NCBI GenBank assembly: GCA_903896925.1 | Contig: CAITZM010000187.1 | Span: forward strand, 1 to 64,000 | Length of the DNA: 64,000 nucleotides | Reading direction: 5' to 3' | Source: an uncultured Lentisphaerota bacterium | Lineage (GTDB): Bacteria; Verrucomicrobiota; Kiritimatiellia; CAIQIC01 | Part shown: piece by piece, positions 42,574 to 50,752 of the stretch | Position numbering within the stretch: the first letter of the stretch is position 1 | Layout of the letters: each line of letters opens with the position of its first letter | Translations under genes and position numbers: made by a program | The notes under the pieces: model-generated | Seen by the model: the letters and a program-made list of their open reading frames with translations, nothing else | Databases searched by the model: none | What the model was told of the DNA's origin: nothing

Positions 42574-43806
42574 ATGAATAAGAGCAGTTCAAACTGGAGC
42601 CCGAAAATTGCCCTGGCACTGCTGGGTCTTATTTTCGGGTTCCTGCTGGTGCAGGTTATGCGGGCGGCCTATGACACGGGCGGCTACGATTTGTCGGGCT
42701 ACCTGGTGGCCGCGCAGGATATGCTACACGGGCAGGATCCTTATACGGGACACGAATTACCCCACGCCATCGAGGGGCTGGAGATTACGCCGCATGCCTT
42801 TATCTACCCCTTGTTCGCCGCCTTGCTGTTTCTGCCACTGACGCTGTTGCCCTATGCACTGACCAATGTGCTGTGGTTCGTCATCAGCGCGGCAAGCCTG
42901 CTGCTCATCTGGCGCCTGCTGCTGGGCCTGCTGGAGGGCCTGCCCAAGGCTGCCGGCCTGGTGCCCTTCGCGCTGCCCGCCTTGCTGCTGGTCCTGGTGT
43001 TGTTCTCGCCGCTGCAGAATAATTTCGTGAACGGCCAGATCAACCTGATGGTGGTGGCCTGCTGCGTTTTGTTCCTGCATTACTTCGTCAAAAACCGACC
43101 GGTGCTCAGCGCGTTCTGGCTGGCGACCGCGATCATGATCAAGCTGCTGCCCATCATGCTGGTGCTGTTCCTGCTGATCAGGAAGCAGTATCGCATGATC
43201 ATCTATACCGGCGCCTTCGCGGTGCTCTTCCTCCTCCTCCCGGGCCTCGTGGTGGGCGACAAACTGCTCGATTTCAACCTGTCCTATGTGCACTCCTTCC
43301 TATCGGCCAAGTTGTTGGGGACCGAGGTGGACCACGCCCGGCCGCTCTTGAGTTTGCAGGGCGTCGTGGCTTGCTTCAGCCCCGCGCTGGGGTTGGCCGG
43401 GGGGACGAAAATCATCAGCATGCTGTTTGCGCTCGCCGCCATCATCGGGGTGGAACTGGCCACCGCCCGGATGGCGTCCCCTGCGCGCGAAATCTGGGCC
43501 TTTGGCGCCTACCTGGTCGGAGCGTTGCTGATCTCGCCGATGCCGGAAAAACATCACATGGTGCTGATCATCCCGCCCTGCGCGCTCATCGGCTTGAAGC
43601 TCTACGGTGACCCGTCGTGGAGATCCAAGACCAGGCTGTCGCTGGTGGCCGCGTTTCTGGTGTGCTTCGTCGTGCTGCCGCGTTTTCTGCATCACTCGCC
43701 GGCGGAGTTCATCGCACTCCTGCTCCTGCTGGTGCTCATGGGGCTGGCCGCCAGACAGGACGCAAGTGACGCCGCACCCCCGCCCCCCGGCGCCAGCGCG
43801 TCTTGA
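42574..43806 (+). CDS. Polytopic membrane glycosyltransferase-like protein (GT87/DUF2029)
   Basis: 410 residues, ATG 42574 after GGAGAAAG. About 10-11 hydrophobic segments. The region after the first segment holds MRAAYDTGGYDLSGYLVAAQDMLHGQDPYTGHELP, with the acidic loop typical of polyprenol-phosphate-mannose-dependent GT87 enzymes. FVNGQINLMVVACCVLFLHYFVKNRP and AIMIKLLPIMLVLF match the family's NGQxN and KxxP signatures. Expected role: transfer of mannose or another sugar from a lipid carrier on the outer face of the cytoplasmic membrane. Ends with a short Pro/Ala tail. No operon partner. Confidence 0.85.
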   Translation: MNKSSSNWSPKIALALLGLIFGFLLVQVMRAAYDTGGYDLSGYLVAAQDMLHGQDPYTGHELPHAIEGLEITPHAFIYPLFAALLFLPLTLLPYALTNVLWFVISAASLLLIWRLLLGLLEGLPKAAGLVPFALPALLLVLVLFSPLQNNFVNGQINLMVVACCVLFLHYFVKNRPVLSAFWLATAIMIKLLPIMLVLFLLIRKQYRMIIYTGAFAVLFLLLPGLVVGDKLLDFNLSYVHSFLSAKLLGTEVDHARPLLSLQGVVACFSPALGLAGGTKIISMLFALAAIIGVELATARMASPAREIWAFGAYLVGALLISPMPEKHHMVLIIPPCALIGLKLYGDPSWRSKTRLSLVAAFLVCFVVLPRFLHHSPAEFIALLLLLVLMGLAARQDASDAAPPPPGASAS

Positions 43807-43852
43807 GCCTGCTGCTGGCGGGGAGAACTCCCGCACCCGCGCAGCCAAGCAA

Positions 43853-43913
43853 GGTTGGACTCATCGAACCGGTACTTGCGCAAGTCAGCAGAATGCGGAG
43901 GTCGCTGTTCCAT
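43853..43913 (-). pseudogene. Truncated 5' fragment of a second RAYT2-type transposase
   Basis: ATG at 43913 begins MEQRPPHSADLRKYRFDESN exactly as RAYT2 does, and then the reading leaves the homology at 43852. The break shares the sequence GGTTGGACT with two places in RAYT2 (about 44184 and 44502), so recombination at this short homology could explain it. Confidence 0.7.
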
Positions 43914-44012
43914 ACAACGCTTCCCTGCCCTGGTGGGCGGGAGCTCCCGCTCCCGCGCCACGCAGCCCAGCAACACCCTCAAGAGCGGGAGCAGGAGCTC
44001 CCGCCCACAAAA
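43853..44012. repeat. Left 160-bp direct repeat flanking RAYT2
   Basis: It is identical to 44502-44661 except one base (CAGCCCAGC versus CAGCCAAGC). It includes the first ~20 codons of RAYT2 on the minus strand, its upstream sequence, and an A-family doublet (43931-44007). Confidence 0.92.
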
Positions 44013-44049
44013 CCGGCAGAGCAGCACGCAGGGCGGGTCCCGTCTCGAA

Positions 44050-44562
44050 TCATGGCTCTAGTCCCTGCAGCCAGCGCCAACTCAGGCGCTCGTGGTATTC
44101 GGGCCGCAGGCTGGAAAAGGGCCAATCAGCCGCTTGAGCGACCAACTTCTTCCGCACCGGATTCAGATAGATATAATCCAAGCAAGGTTGGACTTTCTCG
44201 CGACTGGCCAGCAAGTGCTCATAGTATTCCTCGGCCCATAGCGCGCCTTGGCGTCGCAGATGTGTGTTGATCTGGCGGGCCGTATAGCTGAACAGGTTCT
44301 GCGTCACGGTATGCAGTTCGTGTGGTGCGCGAGGGGCCAGGACCAAATGCAGGTGGTCAGGCATGACCACAAAGCCCAACAACCAGATGCGCTGATTTTC
44401 CAGCAACCAGAACAGCGTTTGAACGATAAGGCCCGCAACCGGTGCTTGTGCCAGATCAACCCGGTTGCCCTGCGCCACACGCTTGGTGATAAAATAAATC
44501 CGGTTGGACTCATCGAACCGGTACTTGCGCAAGTCAGCAGAATGCGGAGGTCGCTGTTCCAT
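44050..44562 (-). CDS. REP-associated tyrosine transposase (RAYT), copy 2
   Basis: 170 residues from ATG 44562 (MEQRPPHSADLRKYRFDESN); the longer reading to 44631 translates palindromic DNA. The HUH motif is at residues 68-72 (PDHLH) after FVVM, and the catalytic Tyr130 in LDYIYLNPVRKKLV. RIYFITKRVAQGN and RQGALWAEEYYEHLL are typical of the group. It is bracketed by 160-bp direct repeats carrying GTGGGCGGGAGCTCCCGC doublets, so its probable substrate family differs from that of copy 1. The C-terminus (WLQGLEP) is encoded in the element end that also occurs at 32091-32099. It appears intact. Confidence 0.92.
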   Translation of the reverse strand: MEQRPPHSADLRKYRFDESNRIYFITKRVAQGNRVDLAQAPVAGLIVQTLFWLLENQRIWLLGFVVMPDHLHLVLAPRAPHELHTVTQNLFSYTARQINTHLRRQGALWAEEYYEHLLASREKVQPCLDYIYLNPVRKKLVAQAADWPFSSLRPEYHERLSWRWLQGLEP

Positions 44563-44661
44563 ACAACGCTTCCCTGCCCTGGTGGGCGGGAGCTCCCGCT
44601 CCCGCGCCACGCAGCCAAGCAACACCCTCAAGAGCGGGAGCAGGAGCTCCCGCCCACAAAA
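44502..44661. repeat. Right 160-bp direct repeat flanking RAYT2
   Basis: It covers the RAYT2 start region (to 44562) and an A doublet (44580-44656). 159 of 160 bases match the left copy. Spacing between copies is 649 bp start to start. Confidence 0.92.
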
Positions 44662-44712
44662 AATACAGCGCCCAAAAACCCACCCTAACCCGCGCCGTAC
44701 GCAGCACTGGTC

Positions 44713-45747
44713 TCAGCCGATCAGTCGCACCGGTGCGGGGCCTTTTTCGACGAAGCCGACCGCGACGGGTTTTTCGCCGGCGGCGCGGAGGAGTTTGACG
44801 GTCTTTTCGGCATCGGCGCGGGCGACGAAGAGAACCATCCCGATGCCCATGTTGAAGACCTTGTACATCTCCTCGCGGTCCACCTGGCCGGCTTCCTGGA
44901 TGAACTGGAAGATCGGCAGCGGCGTCCACGTGGAGCGGTCCACCACGGCGCACAGGCCCTTGGGCAGGAAGCGGTCAATGTTGTCGACGAAGCCGCCGCC
45001 GGTGATGTGCGCGAGGGCGTGGATTTTCACCGCATCCATCAGCCTGCGGACGGGCTTGAGGTAGCTGCGGTGCACGGCGAGCAGCGCCTCGCCGAAGGTC
45101 TTCTTCGTGCCGGGCAGGAGGTCGCCGACCTTCCGGCCGGCGGTCTCGAAGATCGCGCGGCGGGCGAGCGAGTAGCCGTTGGTGTGCAGGCCGGAGGACG
45201 GCAGGCCGATCAGGATGTCGCCGGTCTTCACGCCCGTGCCGGTGATGAGCCGCTTCTTGGGCACCGCGCCGACGATCGTGCCGACGAGGTCGTATTCGCC
45301 CGCCGGGTAGAGGCCCGGCATCTCGGCGGTTTCGCCGCCGACCAGCGCGCAGTTGTTCTCGCGGCACGCCTTGCACAATCCCTCGATCACCTCGGCGAAG
45401 ATGCCGGGATCGAGCTTCTGAGCGCCAATATAGTCGAGGAAAAACAGCGGCTCGGCGCCCTGCGCGAGGATGTCGTTGACGCAGTGGTTGACGATGTCCT
45501 GCCCCACCGTGTCGTGGCGGCCGACCAGATGCGCCACCTTGAGCTTGGTGCCGACGCCATCGGTGCTGCTGACCAGCAGATGGTCCTTGCCCGGCGCCTG
45601 GAACAGCCCGCCGAACAGGCCCCATTCGCCCGCGGAACCGGCGGTGCGGGTGCTGGCGATCTTCTTCTTGGCGCGGCGGAGCAATTCCATCTTCGCATCA
45701 ATATCGACACCCGATTTCGAATAAGCGCTCTCATTGTCATTGGTCAT
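44713..45747 (-). CDS. purM: Phosphoribosylformylglycinamidine cyclo-ligase (AIR synthetase)
   Basis: 344 residues, ATG 45747. It makes aminoimidazole ribotide from FGAM with ATP. Family signatures: YSKSGVDIDAKMELL at the N-terminus, LLVSSTDGVGTKLKVA, GQDIVNHCVNDILAQGAEPLFFLDYI, GGETAEMPGLY, ALAHITGGGFVDNIDRFLP and FNMGIGMVLFVA. Full length. The first residues MTNDNE are encoded by heptamer units (TNGTCNN read on the other strand) that continue upstream to 45803, so the start codon itself lies in a simple repeat. The usual family start also lies just before SYxxxGVDI, so the position is sensible. Confidence 0.96.
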   Translation of the reverse strand: MTNDNESAYSKSGVDIDAKMELLRRAKKKIASTRTAGSAGEWGLFGGLFQAPGKDHLLVSSTDGVGTKLKVAHLVGRHDTVGQDIVNHCVNDILAQGAEPLFFLDYIGAQKLDPGIFAEVIEGLCKACRENNCALVGGETAEMPGLYPAGEYDLVGTIVGAVPKKRLITGTGVKTGDILIGLPSSGLHTNGYSLARRAIFETAGRKVGDLLPGTKKTFGEALLAVHRSYLKPVRRLMDAVKIHALAHITGGGFVDNIDRFLPKGLCAVVDRSTWTPLPIFQFIQEAGQVDREEMYKVFNMGIGMVLFVARADAEKTVKLLRAAGEKPVAVGFVEKGPAPVRLIG

Positions 45748-45803
45748 TGGTCATTTGTCCTTTGCAAGTAGTCAGTAGTCCGTTGTCAGTGGTCAGTTGC
45801 AAC
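45734..45803. repeat. Heptanucleotide repeat (TNGTCNN)x10 over the purM start
   Basis: Units: TTGTCAT, TGGTCAT, TGGTCAT, TTGTCCT, TTGCAAG, TAGTCAG, TAGTCCG, TTGTCAG, TGGTCAG, TTGCAAC. The first two are inside the purM coding sequence, and the last few overlap the 3' end of the next gene upstream (stop at 45786). Confidence 0.88.
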
Positions 45804-46178
45804 AGGAGCGCGAACTCCCGCTTTACCGATCGAATTCAGAAAAGCGTTCAGCTTGGGTGCAAGTTCATCCACAAGCGGCTTCAGGGCTTGGACTTGTTCA
45901 TCGTTCAACAGCTTGCGGCGCCAAGCCCGGCGCAGCCAGTGCTGTGTCTCATGAAGCGAGCCACGCGCAATGCGAATAAATCGGCGCGTGTCAGGGTAGG
46001 TGCCACGTCCGACACCTTCCGCGATGTTCGCATCGACACTGTCCGAGGCGCGCACGAGCTGCTTGCCAACGGTGTCTTTGGCAAAGGGTTTCCAGGTCAT
46101 CACGATGTCCCAGACGTCATCGGCTAATTTCTCGGACAACTGGTAGACGCGCAGTTTTTCAAAATTGGACGCGCTCAT
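45786..46178 (-). CDS. Four-helix-bundle protein (23S rRNA intervening-sequence family)
   Basis: 130 residues, ATG 46178. The sequence FEKLRVYQLSEKLADDVWDIV, then LVRASDSVDANIAEGVGRGTYPDTRRFIRIARGSLHE, then LVDELAPKLNAFL is the standard pattern of the four-helix-bundle (TIGR02436/S23) family. Members occur both inside rRNA intervening sequences and, as here, as free-standing genes; the function is unknown. The last residues GVRAPVATDH are read from the heptamer repeat, so the C-terminus may have been extended by it. A further heptamer block (46192-46226) lies just upstream. Confidence 0.88.
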   Translation of the reverse strand: MSASNFEKLRVYQLSEKLADDVWDIVMTWKPFAKDTVGKQLVRASDSVDANIAEGVGRGTYPDTRRFIRIARGSLHETQHWLRRAWRRKLLNDEQVQALKPLVDELAPKLNAFLNSIGKAGVRAPVATDH

Positions 46179-46191
46179 GGTTCACCCTCTA

Positions 46192-46226
46192 CAACTCACA
46201 ACTGACCACGGACAACTGACAGCGGA
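46192..46226. repeat. Heptanucleotide repeat between the four-helix-bundle gene and purB
   Basis: CAACTCA, CAACTGA, CCACGGA, CAACTGA, CAGCGGA: five 7-nt units in the 53-bp gap. Confidence 0.75.
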
Positions 46227-46231
46227 CTTGT

Positions 46232-47521
46232 TCACAGTCCCACCGCCTTGAACGTCCGGTTCACGTCTTTGAAATGCGGCTGGAGGTCGAAGGCCGCGTC
46301 GAGGTCGGCCTTCTTGAGCTGGGCGGCGCGCGGGTCGGCCTCGATCAGGCCGCGCAGGTCCTGCTGCGTCTCCCAGGCCTTCATGGCGTTGTCCTGGACG
46401 GTCTTGTAGGCGGTCTCGCGGGTGATGCCGGCGTTGATCAGCGCGAGCAGCACCTGCTGCGAATGGATCAGGCCGTGGGTCTTCTGGAGGTTCTGCGCCA
46501 TGTTCTCCGGCAGCACGCGCAGGGTCCGCACCAGCCACTCGAGCTTGTCGAGCATGTAGTCGAGCGCGATGGTCGCATCGGGCATGACGACGCGTTCGGC
46601 GCTGGAGTGGGAGATGTCGCGCTCGTGCCAGAGCGGGACGTTCTCCATGCCGACCAGCGCGTAGCCGCGCAGCAGGCGCGCCATGCCGCAGAGCCGCTCG
46701 CCGACGATCGGGTTGCGCTTGTGCGGCATCGCGGAGGAGCCCTTCTGGCCCTCGGCGAAAAACTCCTCGACCTCGCGCACCTCGGTGCGCTGCAGGTGCC
46801 GGAACTCCTGCGCCCAGCGCTCCACCGAGCAGCCGACGAGCGCGAGCGCGGTCAGGAATTCCGCATGCCGGTCGCGCTGCAGCACCTGCGTCGAGATCGC
46901 CGCCGGCTGGAGGTTGAGCTGCTGGCAGACGATTTTTTCGATCAGCGGATCGCAGTGCGCATGCGTGCCAACCGCCCCGGACAGCTGGCCGACGCGGACG
47001 ATTTCACGCGCCGCCTCCAGCCGCTTGAGCCCGCGGCCGAACTCGTCGTACATCAGCGCCATCTTCAGGCCGAACGTGATCGGCTCGGCATGAACGCCGT
47101 GCGAACGTCCCATCATCGGCGTGAACTTGTGTTTGCGCGCCTGCGCCGCGGCGGCCTTGCGGACCGCCTTGACCCCGTCGATCAGGAGGTCCGCCGCCTG
47201 CACCATCTGGATCGCGAGCGCGGTGTCGAGGATGTCGGAGCTGGTCAGGCCCATGTGGATGAAGCGCGAGGAGGGCCCGACGTATTCCGCCACGTTCGTC
47301 AGGAACGCGATGACATCATGGTTGAGCTGGGCCTCGAGCTTGTCGATTTTCTTGACGTTAAAATCGGCCGTGCGCAGGATCTGCTTGAGATCCTTGGCCG
47401 GGATCTTGCCCAGTTTGTGCTGCGCCCGGCAGGCCGCCAGCTCGATATCGAGCCAGATACGGAACCGGTTTTCATCTTTCCAGATGGCGGCCATCACGGG
47501 CCGGGTATAGCGCGGAATCAT
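46232..47521 (-). CDS. purB: Adenylosuccinate lyase
   Basis: 429 residues from ATG 47521 (MIPRYTRPVMAAIWKDENRFRIW, the usual start of the short bacterial type). It cleaves SAICAR and adenylosuccinate to release fumarate. The fumarase-superfamily signature is GSSAMPHKRNPI. Other conserved parts: RFIHMGLTSSDILDTA, MMGRSHGVHAEP, and the catalytic His region GAVGTHAHCDPL. Length is normal. A single partial TTTCC-N7-GGA dyad lies about 50 bp upstream. The order purB, four-helix-bundle gene, purM on one strand suggests co-transcription. Confidence 0.96.
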   Translation of the reverse strand: MIPRYTRPVMAAIWKDENRFRIWLDIELAACRAQHKLGKIPAKDLKQILRTADFNVKKIDKLEAQLNHDVIAFLTNVAEYVGPSSRFIHMGLTSSDILDTALAIQMVQAADLLIDGVKAVRKAAAAQARKHKFTPMMGRSHGVHAEPITFGLKMALMYDEFGRGLKRLEAAREIVRVGQLSGAVGTHAHCDPLIEKIVCQQLNLQPAAISTQVLQRDRHAEFLTALALVGCSVERWAQEFRHLQRTEVREVEEFFAEGQKGSSAMPHKRNPIVGERLCGMARLLRGYALVGMENVPLWHERDISHSSAERVVMPDATIALDYMLDKLEWLVRTLRVLPENMAQNLQKTHGLIHSQQVLLALINAGITRETAYKTVQDNAMKAWETQQDLRGLIEADPRAAQLKKADLDAAFDLQPHFKDVNRTFKAVGL

Positions 47522-47774
47522 CGTCGTTTCCCTTCGGTTGACCGGCGCGGACGGTAGCAGACGCCGCGGCATTTTCCAAGCCCGGGACGCGGGCGATGTT
47601 TCAGTTGCAAAGCCACCGGAAATTAGTATTGTCCGCGCGTCCGGATGTCTGGCGGGGCCTGCTTCGGCGGTCGGGGCGTGCAAGTTTACCAGCTTGGATC
47701 AACGCATGGGTGGTGCGTAACGCGAGAACTTTGCAGCGGCGGGCATGTATCCTGCTGCCATCAGTGGAATAGCC
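47522..47774. other. Divergent intergenic region purB / papain-like candidate
   Basis: It has a partial TTTCC-AAGCCCG-GGACG dyad at 47573-47589. No gene or palindrome family otherwise seen. Confidence 0.5.
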
Positions 47775-48968
47775 ATGAAGAAGTGGATTGTGTTTATTTG
47801 CGCCGGCCTCCTGGTGGTGGGCGGCTGGGAACTGGGCTGGCATATGCACGGTGCGAGAAGCGTCGTGCCGCTCAGTCATTCCGTGCAGATGCAGAAGCGG
47901 TCCGAACCCGGGCCGTGGGGCCGCATCGTCTATGACTATTCGATGATCGAGATGGCGCCCGCCCTCTGGCAACACGTCCAGCAGGCGCCCCCCGCGGTCG
48001 CATGGAAGCTGCACGTTTCCAACCCGGAGGCGGTGTGCCAGCAGCTGTTGGCCGCCGGCTTCACCCCGGAGCAGGCGCAGACGCTGATGGCCACGCTCAC
48101 GCCGCTGGCGGGCGGCTACGCCCTGCATCCCAGCGATGCTTTCATCCTGGCCATGGCACCGGATGTGCGCCGCAACTGGTATGCCTTGCTGGCCATCGAG
48201 ACCGACAATCCCGATTACGACTATCCGCTGCGGTTCTGGCAAAAGACCCCGATCGGCTGGTTGCAGGACGCGGAGGTGGATCAGCAGGCTCTGGCCCTCG
48301 CCCAGCGGCTGATCTACAAGCACGACGACCTGCAGCTGATGGCCGACATGTCGCTGTTACAGCGCAACATCAAGGATCCGGAAACCATGCGGCGCCTGGC
48401 CTGCGTGTTCTCGCGCGAAACCACGGTCATCGCCTACCTGCTGGTCGGCCCCGACGACAACCTCGATCAACTCGCCAGCTACTGGGGCTACCCCGACCGG
48501 CAGGATGCCGTGCGCACCCTCTTGCACGCCACGCAGCGCAGCGGCTTCGACCGGCCGATCCCCATCTCCATGCTCCTGCCGCGCTTCGCGCGCGACCGCG
48601 TCCACCGCTACTGGCGCGCCGGCGATCCCTCGTGGCCGCATTGCCACTTCACCTCGTTGAACTTCTTCTCCGACACCCCCGACGAGGGTTGCACCAACGA
48701 CACCTACGCCACCAGCGTGATCCAGCGGGACTACTTCACCGTGACCACCCCGCCGCAACTGGGCGACCTCATCCTCTTCAAGCGCGGCCCCGGCGAGATC
48801 ATCCACACCTGCAACTACATCGCCGACGGCATCGTCTTCACGAAAAACGGCGGGTCGCTCGGCCACCCCTGGATGTTTGCCCGGCTCGCAGACATGATGG
48901 ATTTCTACAGCTATCCGACGCCGATTCAGATCTCCTTCATGCGCCGCCGCGACCTGCCCGCCCGCTAG
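47775..48968 (+). CDS. Membrane-anchored or exported protein, possible NlpC/P60-like C-terminal domain
   Basis: 397 residues, ATG 47775 (MKKWIVFICAGLLVVGGWEL, an N-terminal hydrophobic segment). The central ~200 residues are helical (VCQQLLAAGFTPEQAQTLM, DAEVDQQALALAQRLIYKHDDLQL). The C-terminal ~100 residues contain PHCHFTSLNFFSD and GDLILFKRGPGEIIHTCNYIADGIVFTKNG. The order Cys, then GDLxxF, then HTxxYI, is that of NlpC/P60 or related papain-like amidases, with Cys of PHCHF and His of IIHT as candidate catalytic residues. I am not sure of the family. If right, it would act on peptidoglycan or peptides outside the membrane. Confidence 0.7.
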   Translation: MKKWIVFICAGLLVVGGWELGWHMHGARSVVPLSHSVQMQKRSEPGPWGRIVYDYSMIEMAPALWQHVQQAPPAVAWKLHVSNPEAVCQQLLAAGFTPEQAQTLMATLTPLAGGYALHPSDAFILAMAPDVRRNWYALLAIETDNPDYDYPLRFWQKTPIGWLQDAEVDQQALALAQRLIYKHDDLQLMADMSLLQRNIKDPETMRRLACVFSRETTVIAYLLVGPDDNLDQLASYWGYPDRQDAVRTLLHATQRSGFDRPIPISMLLPRFARDRVHRYWRAGDPSWPHCHFTSLNFFSDTPDEGCTNDTYATSVIQRDYFTVTTPPQLGDLILFKRGPGEIIHTCNYIADGIVFTKNGGSLGHPWMFARLADMMDFYSYPTPIQISFMRRRDLPAR

Positions 48969-49062
48969 CCGGACGGTGGCCGGGCCGCAGGAAACTGCGC
49001 CGGCGCACTTGCGCCGCCGTCCTTCCGGTGCGATAAGTGCACACCAACACGGGAGAAGCATT

Positions 49063-49764
49063 ATGAAACGTCGCGAGTTCCTGACGGTGGCGGCTGCGGG
49101 TTCTGCAGGGGTCTTGCTGGCGCGGGCGCAGGTCGCCCCGCCGCCTAATCCGACGGCACCGGCCGCGGCCGGCGCCTTTGCGCTGCCGCCGCTGCCCTAC
49201 GCCGAACATGCGCTGGAGCCCTACATCTCCGCGCGCACCATCAGCTTCCACTATGGCAAGCACCACAAGACCTACGTGGACAACCTCAACAAGTTCACCG
49301 CCGGCACGGAGCTGGCCGCGCAACCGCTCGAAGCCGTCATCGAGAAGACCGCCGGCGTGCTGGAAAAGGCCGCGGTGTTCAACAATGCCGCGCAGGTCTG
49401 GAACCACACCTTTTTCTGGAAGGGCATGAAGCCGGGCGGCGGCGGCCAGCCGGGCGGGAAGCTGGCGGCCCAGCTCGACAAGGCGTTCGGGAGCTTTGAG
49501 GCCTTCAAGAAAGTGTTCGTCGAGACCGGTCTCGCGCAGTTCGGCAGCGGCTGGGTCTGGCTGGTCACCGAAGGCGACACCCTCAAGGTGGTCAAGACCG
49601 CCAACGCCGATACCCCTCTGGTCCACGGGCAGAAGCCGCTGCTGACCTGCGACGTCTGGGAGCACGCCTACTACCTCGACTACCAGAACCGCCGCAAGGA
49701 TTTCGTCGAGACGTTCGTGGACCACCTGGCCAACTGGTCGTTCGCCACGGCGCAGCTGGCGTAA
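49063..49764 (+). CDS. Fe-type superoxide dismutase with a twin-arginine signal
   Basis: 233 residues from ATG 49063, preceded by GGGAGAAG. The N-terminus MKRREFLTVAAAGSAG is a Tat-type signal (Arg3-Arg4, then a weakly hydrophobic Ala/Gly core), so the folded, metal-loaded enzyme should be exported. The SOD domain begins at LPPLPYAEHALEPYIS. Metal ligands: His63 (SFHYGKHH), His115 (VWNHTFFW), Asp197 and His201 (CDVWEHAYYLDY). Gln111 in FNNAAQVW is the position usual in Fe-type enzymes. It detoxifies superoxide in the periplasm. It stands alone, converging with the exonuclease III gene. Confidence 0.92.
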   Translation: MKRREFLTVAAAGSAGVLLARAQVAPPPNPTAPAAAGAFALPPLPYAEHALEPYISARTISFHYGKHHKTYVDNLNKFTAGTELAAQPLEAVIEKTAGVLEKAAVFNNAAQVWNHTFFWKGMKPGGGGQPGGKLAAQLDKAFGSFEAFKKVFVETGLAQFGSGWVWLVTEGDTLKVVKTANADTPLVHGQKPLLTCDVWEHAYYLDYQNRRKDFVETFVDHLANWSFATAQLA

Positions 49765-49769
49765 GAAAA

Positions 49770-49860
49770 ACCACAGAGGTCACAAAGGCAGGCAGAGGTT
49801 CACAGAGCCGGTCCGTTCAGCCTCTGTGACCTCCTCTGACCCGGTGTCCCCTGTGGTTCG
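49770..49860. repeat. Large imperfect inverted repeat between sod and exonuclease III genes
   Basis: Left arm begins AACCACAGAGGTCACAAAGG; right arm ends CCGGTGTCCCCTGTGGTT. The arms are built of CACAGAG/CTCTGTG-type units. Its position between convergent genes suits a bidirectional transcription end, but there is no T-run. Confidence 0.7.
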
Positions 49861-49883
49861 CTTCAGCAGCAAGGAAGAATCCG

Positions 49884-50660
49884 TTAATCCAGTTTGAACT
49901 CCGCCCACACCGGCGTGTGGTCGGAGGCTTTCAGCTGCTGGCGCGGCCCAAGGTCGATGTCCGAGGCCGTAGCGCTCGCAGCGAGGGCGGGGCTGGCGAG
50001 CAAATAATCAATGCGCCAGCCGATATTCCGCTTCACGGCGTTGATCGTGCGGTAATCGAAAAAGCTGTAGCGGCCCGGCTCGGGGTGGAACTTGCGGAAA
50101 ACATCCGTAAAACCCCACTCGCAGGTCGCGGCGAATGCGCGGCGGACATCGGGGTGGAAGCAGACGTGGTCCTCGTACAACTCCGGCGAGTGCACGTCCT
50201 GTGGCGTCGCCGCCACGTTCAGGTCACCGCACCAGAGCACCTTTCCCGTCGGCTTGAACTGCCGGTCAAAGAATTTGCGCAGCCGACGGAACCACTCCAG
50301 CTTGTAGGCAAACATCGGGTGCGTAAGCTCCCGTCCTTGCGGCACATAGGTGTTGATGATCGTCACGCCGCCGACCTGAGCGCAGACCAGCCGCGTGGGG
50401 TCGGCCTGCGCGCCATCGTCGAAGCCGAAGCGCACGTCGGTGGCCGGCTGCTTGGTGATCAGCGCGACGCCGTTGTAGGACTTCTCGCCGCAGAACGCGA
50501 CATGCCAGCCCGCGGCCTCCAGCGGCGCACGCGGAAACTCCGCATCCTGCACCTTGGTCTCCTGGATGCAGAGCGCATCGGGCTGGTGCTGCGCCAGCCA
50601 CGCGAGGACCGGCTCCATCCGCGAGCGGATGCTGTTGGCGTTGAACGTGGCGATTTTCAT
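49884..50660 (-). CDS. xthA: Exodeoxyribonuclease III (AP endonuclease family)
   Basis: 258 residues, ATG 50660. Motifs of the exonuclease III/APE1 family: MKIATFNANSIRSR (metal-binding Asn), LCIQETKVQD (metal-binding Glu), NTYVPQGRE, WCGDLNVAATPQDVHSP (Asp/Asn), WRIDYLLAS and SDHTPVWAEF (catalytic Asp-His). It acts in repair of abasic sites and 3'-blocked ends. Full length. The 92-bp gap upstream contains CCTTTGT/CATGTGT/CATTTGT heptamers (50669-50696) and then rdgB on the same strand. Confidence 0.95.
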   Translation of the reverse strand: MKIATFNANSIRSRMEPVLAWLAQHQPDALCIQETKVQDAEFPRAPLEAAGWHVAFCGEKSYNGVALITKQPATDVRFGFDDGAQADPTRLVCAQVGGVTIINTYVPQGRELTHPMFAYKLEWFRRLRKFFDRQFKPTGKVLWCGDLNVAATPQDVHSPELYEDHVCFHPDVRRAFAATCEWGFTDVFRKFHPEPGRYSFFDYRTINAVKRNIGWRIDYLLASPALAASATASDIDLGPRQQLKASDHTPVWAEFKLD

Positions 50661-50668
50661 AAAGAGGT

Positions 50669-50696
50669 CAGCCGTCCTTTGTCATGTGTCATTTGT
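50669..50696. repeat. Heptamer repeat before the exonuclease III gene
   Basis: Four units: CAGCCGT, CCTTTGT, CATGTGT, CATTTGT, each ending in GT. Confidence 0.65.
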
Positions 50697-50752
50697 GCCT
50701 GCAGGCAGGAGGTTACACCACTCTTCGAAGGCTTCCAGCCCCGCGCTCCGGT

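Larger units (their letters stand above)
43807..44049. repeat. Repeat-filled gap between the GT87-like gene and RAYT2
   Basis: It starts with a degenerate GGGAGAACTCCCGC element (43821-43852), then the left 160-bp direct repeat (43853-44012), then a 37-nt tail shared with 32047-32090. Confidence 0.8.

Noticed and set aside
49770-49860. Classical rho-independent terminator between sod and exonuclease III genes
   Set aside because: The inverted repeat is large and imperfect and is not followed by a T-run on either strand, so it was listed as a repeat instead.
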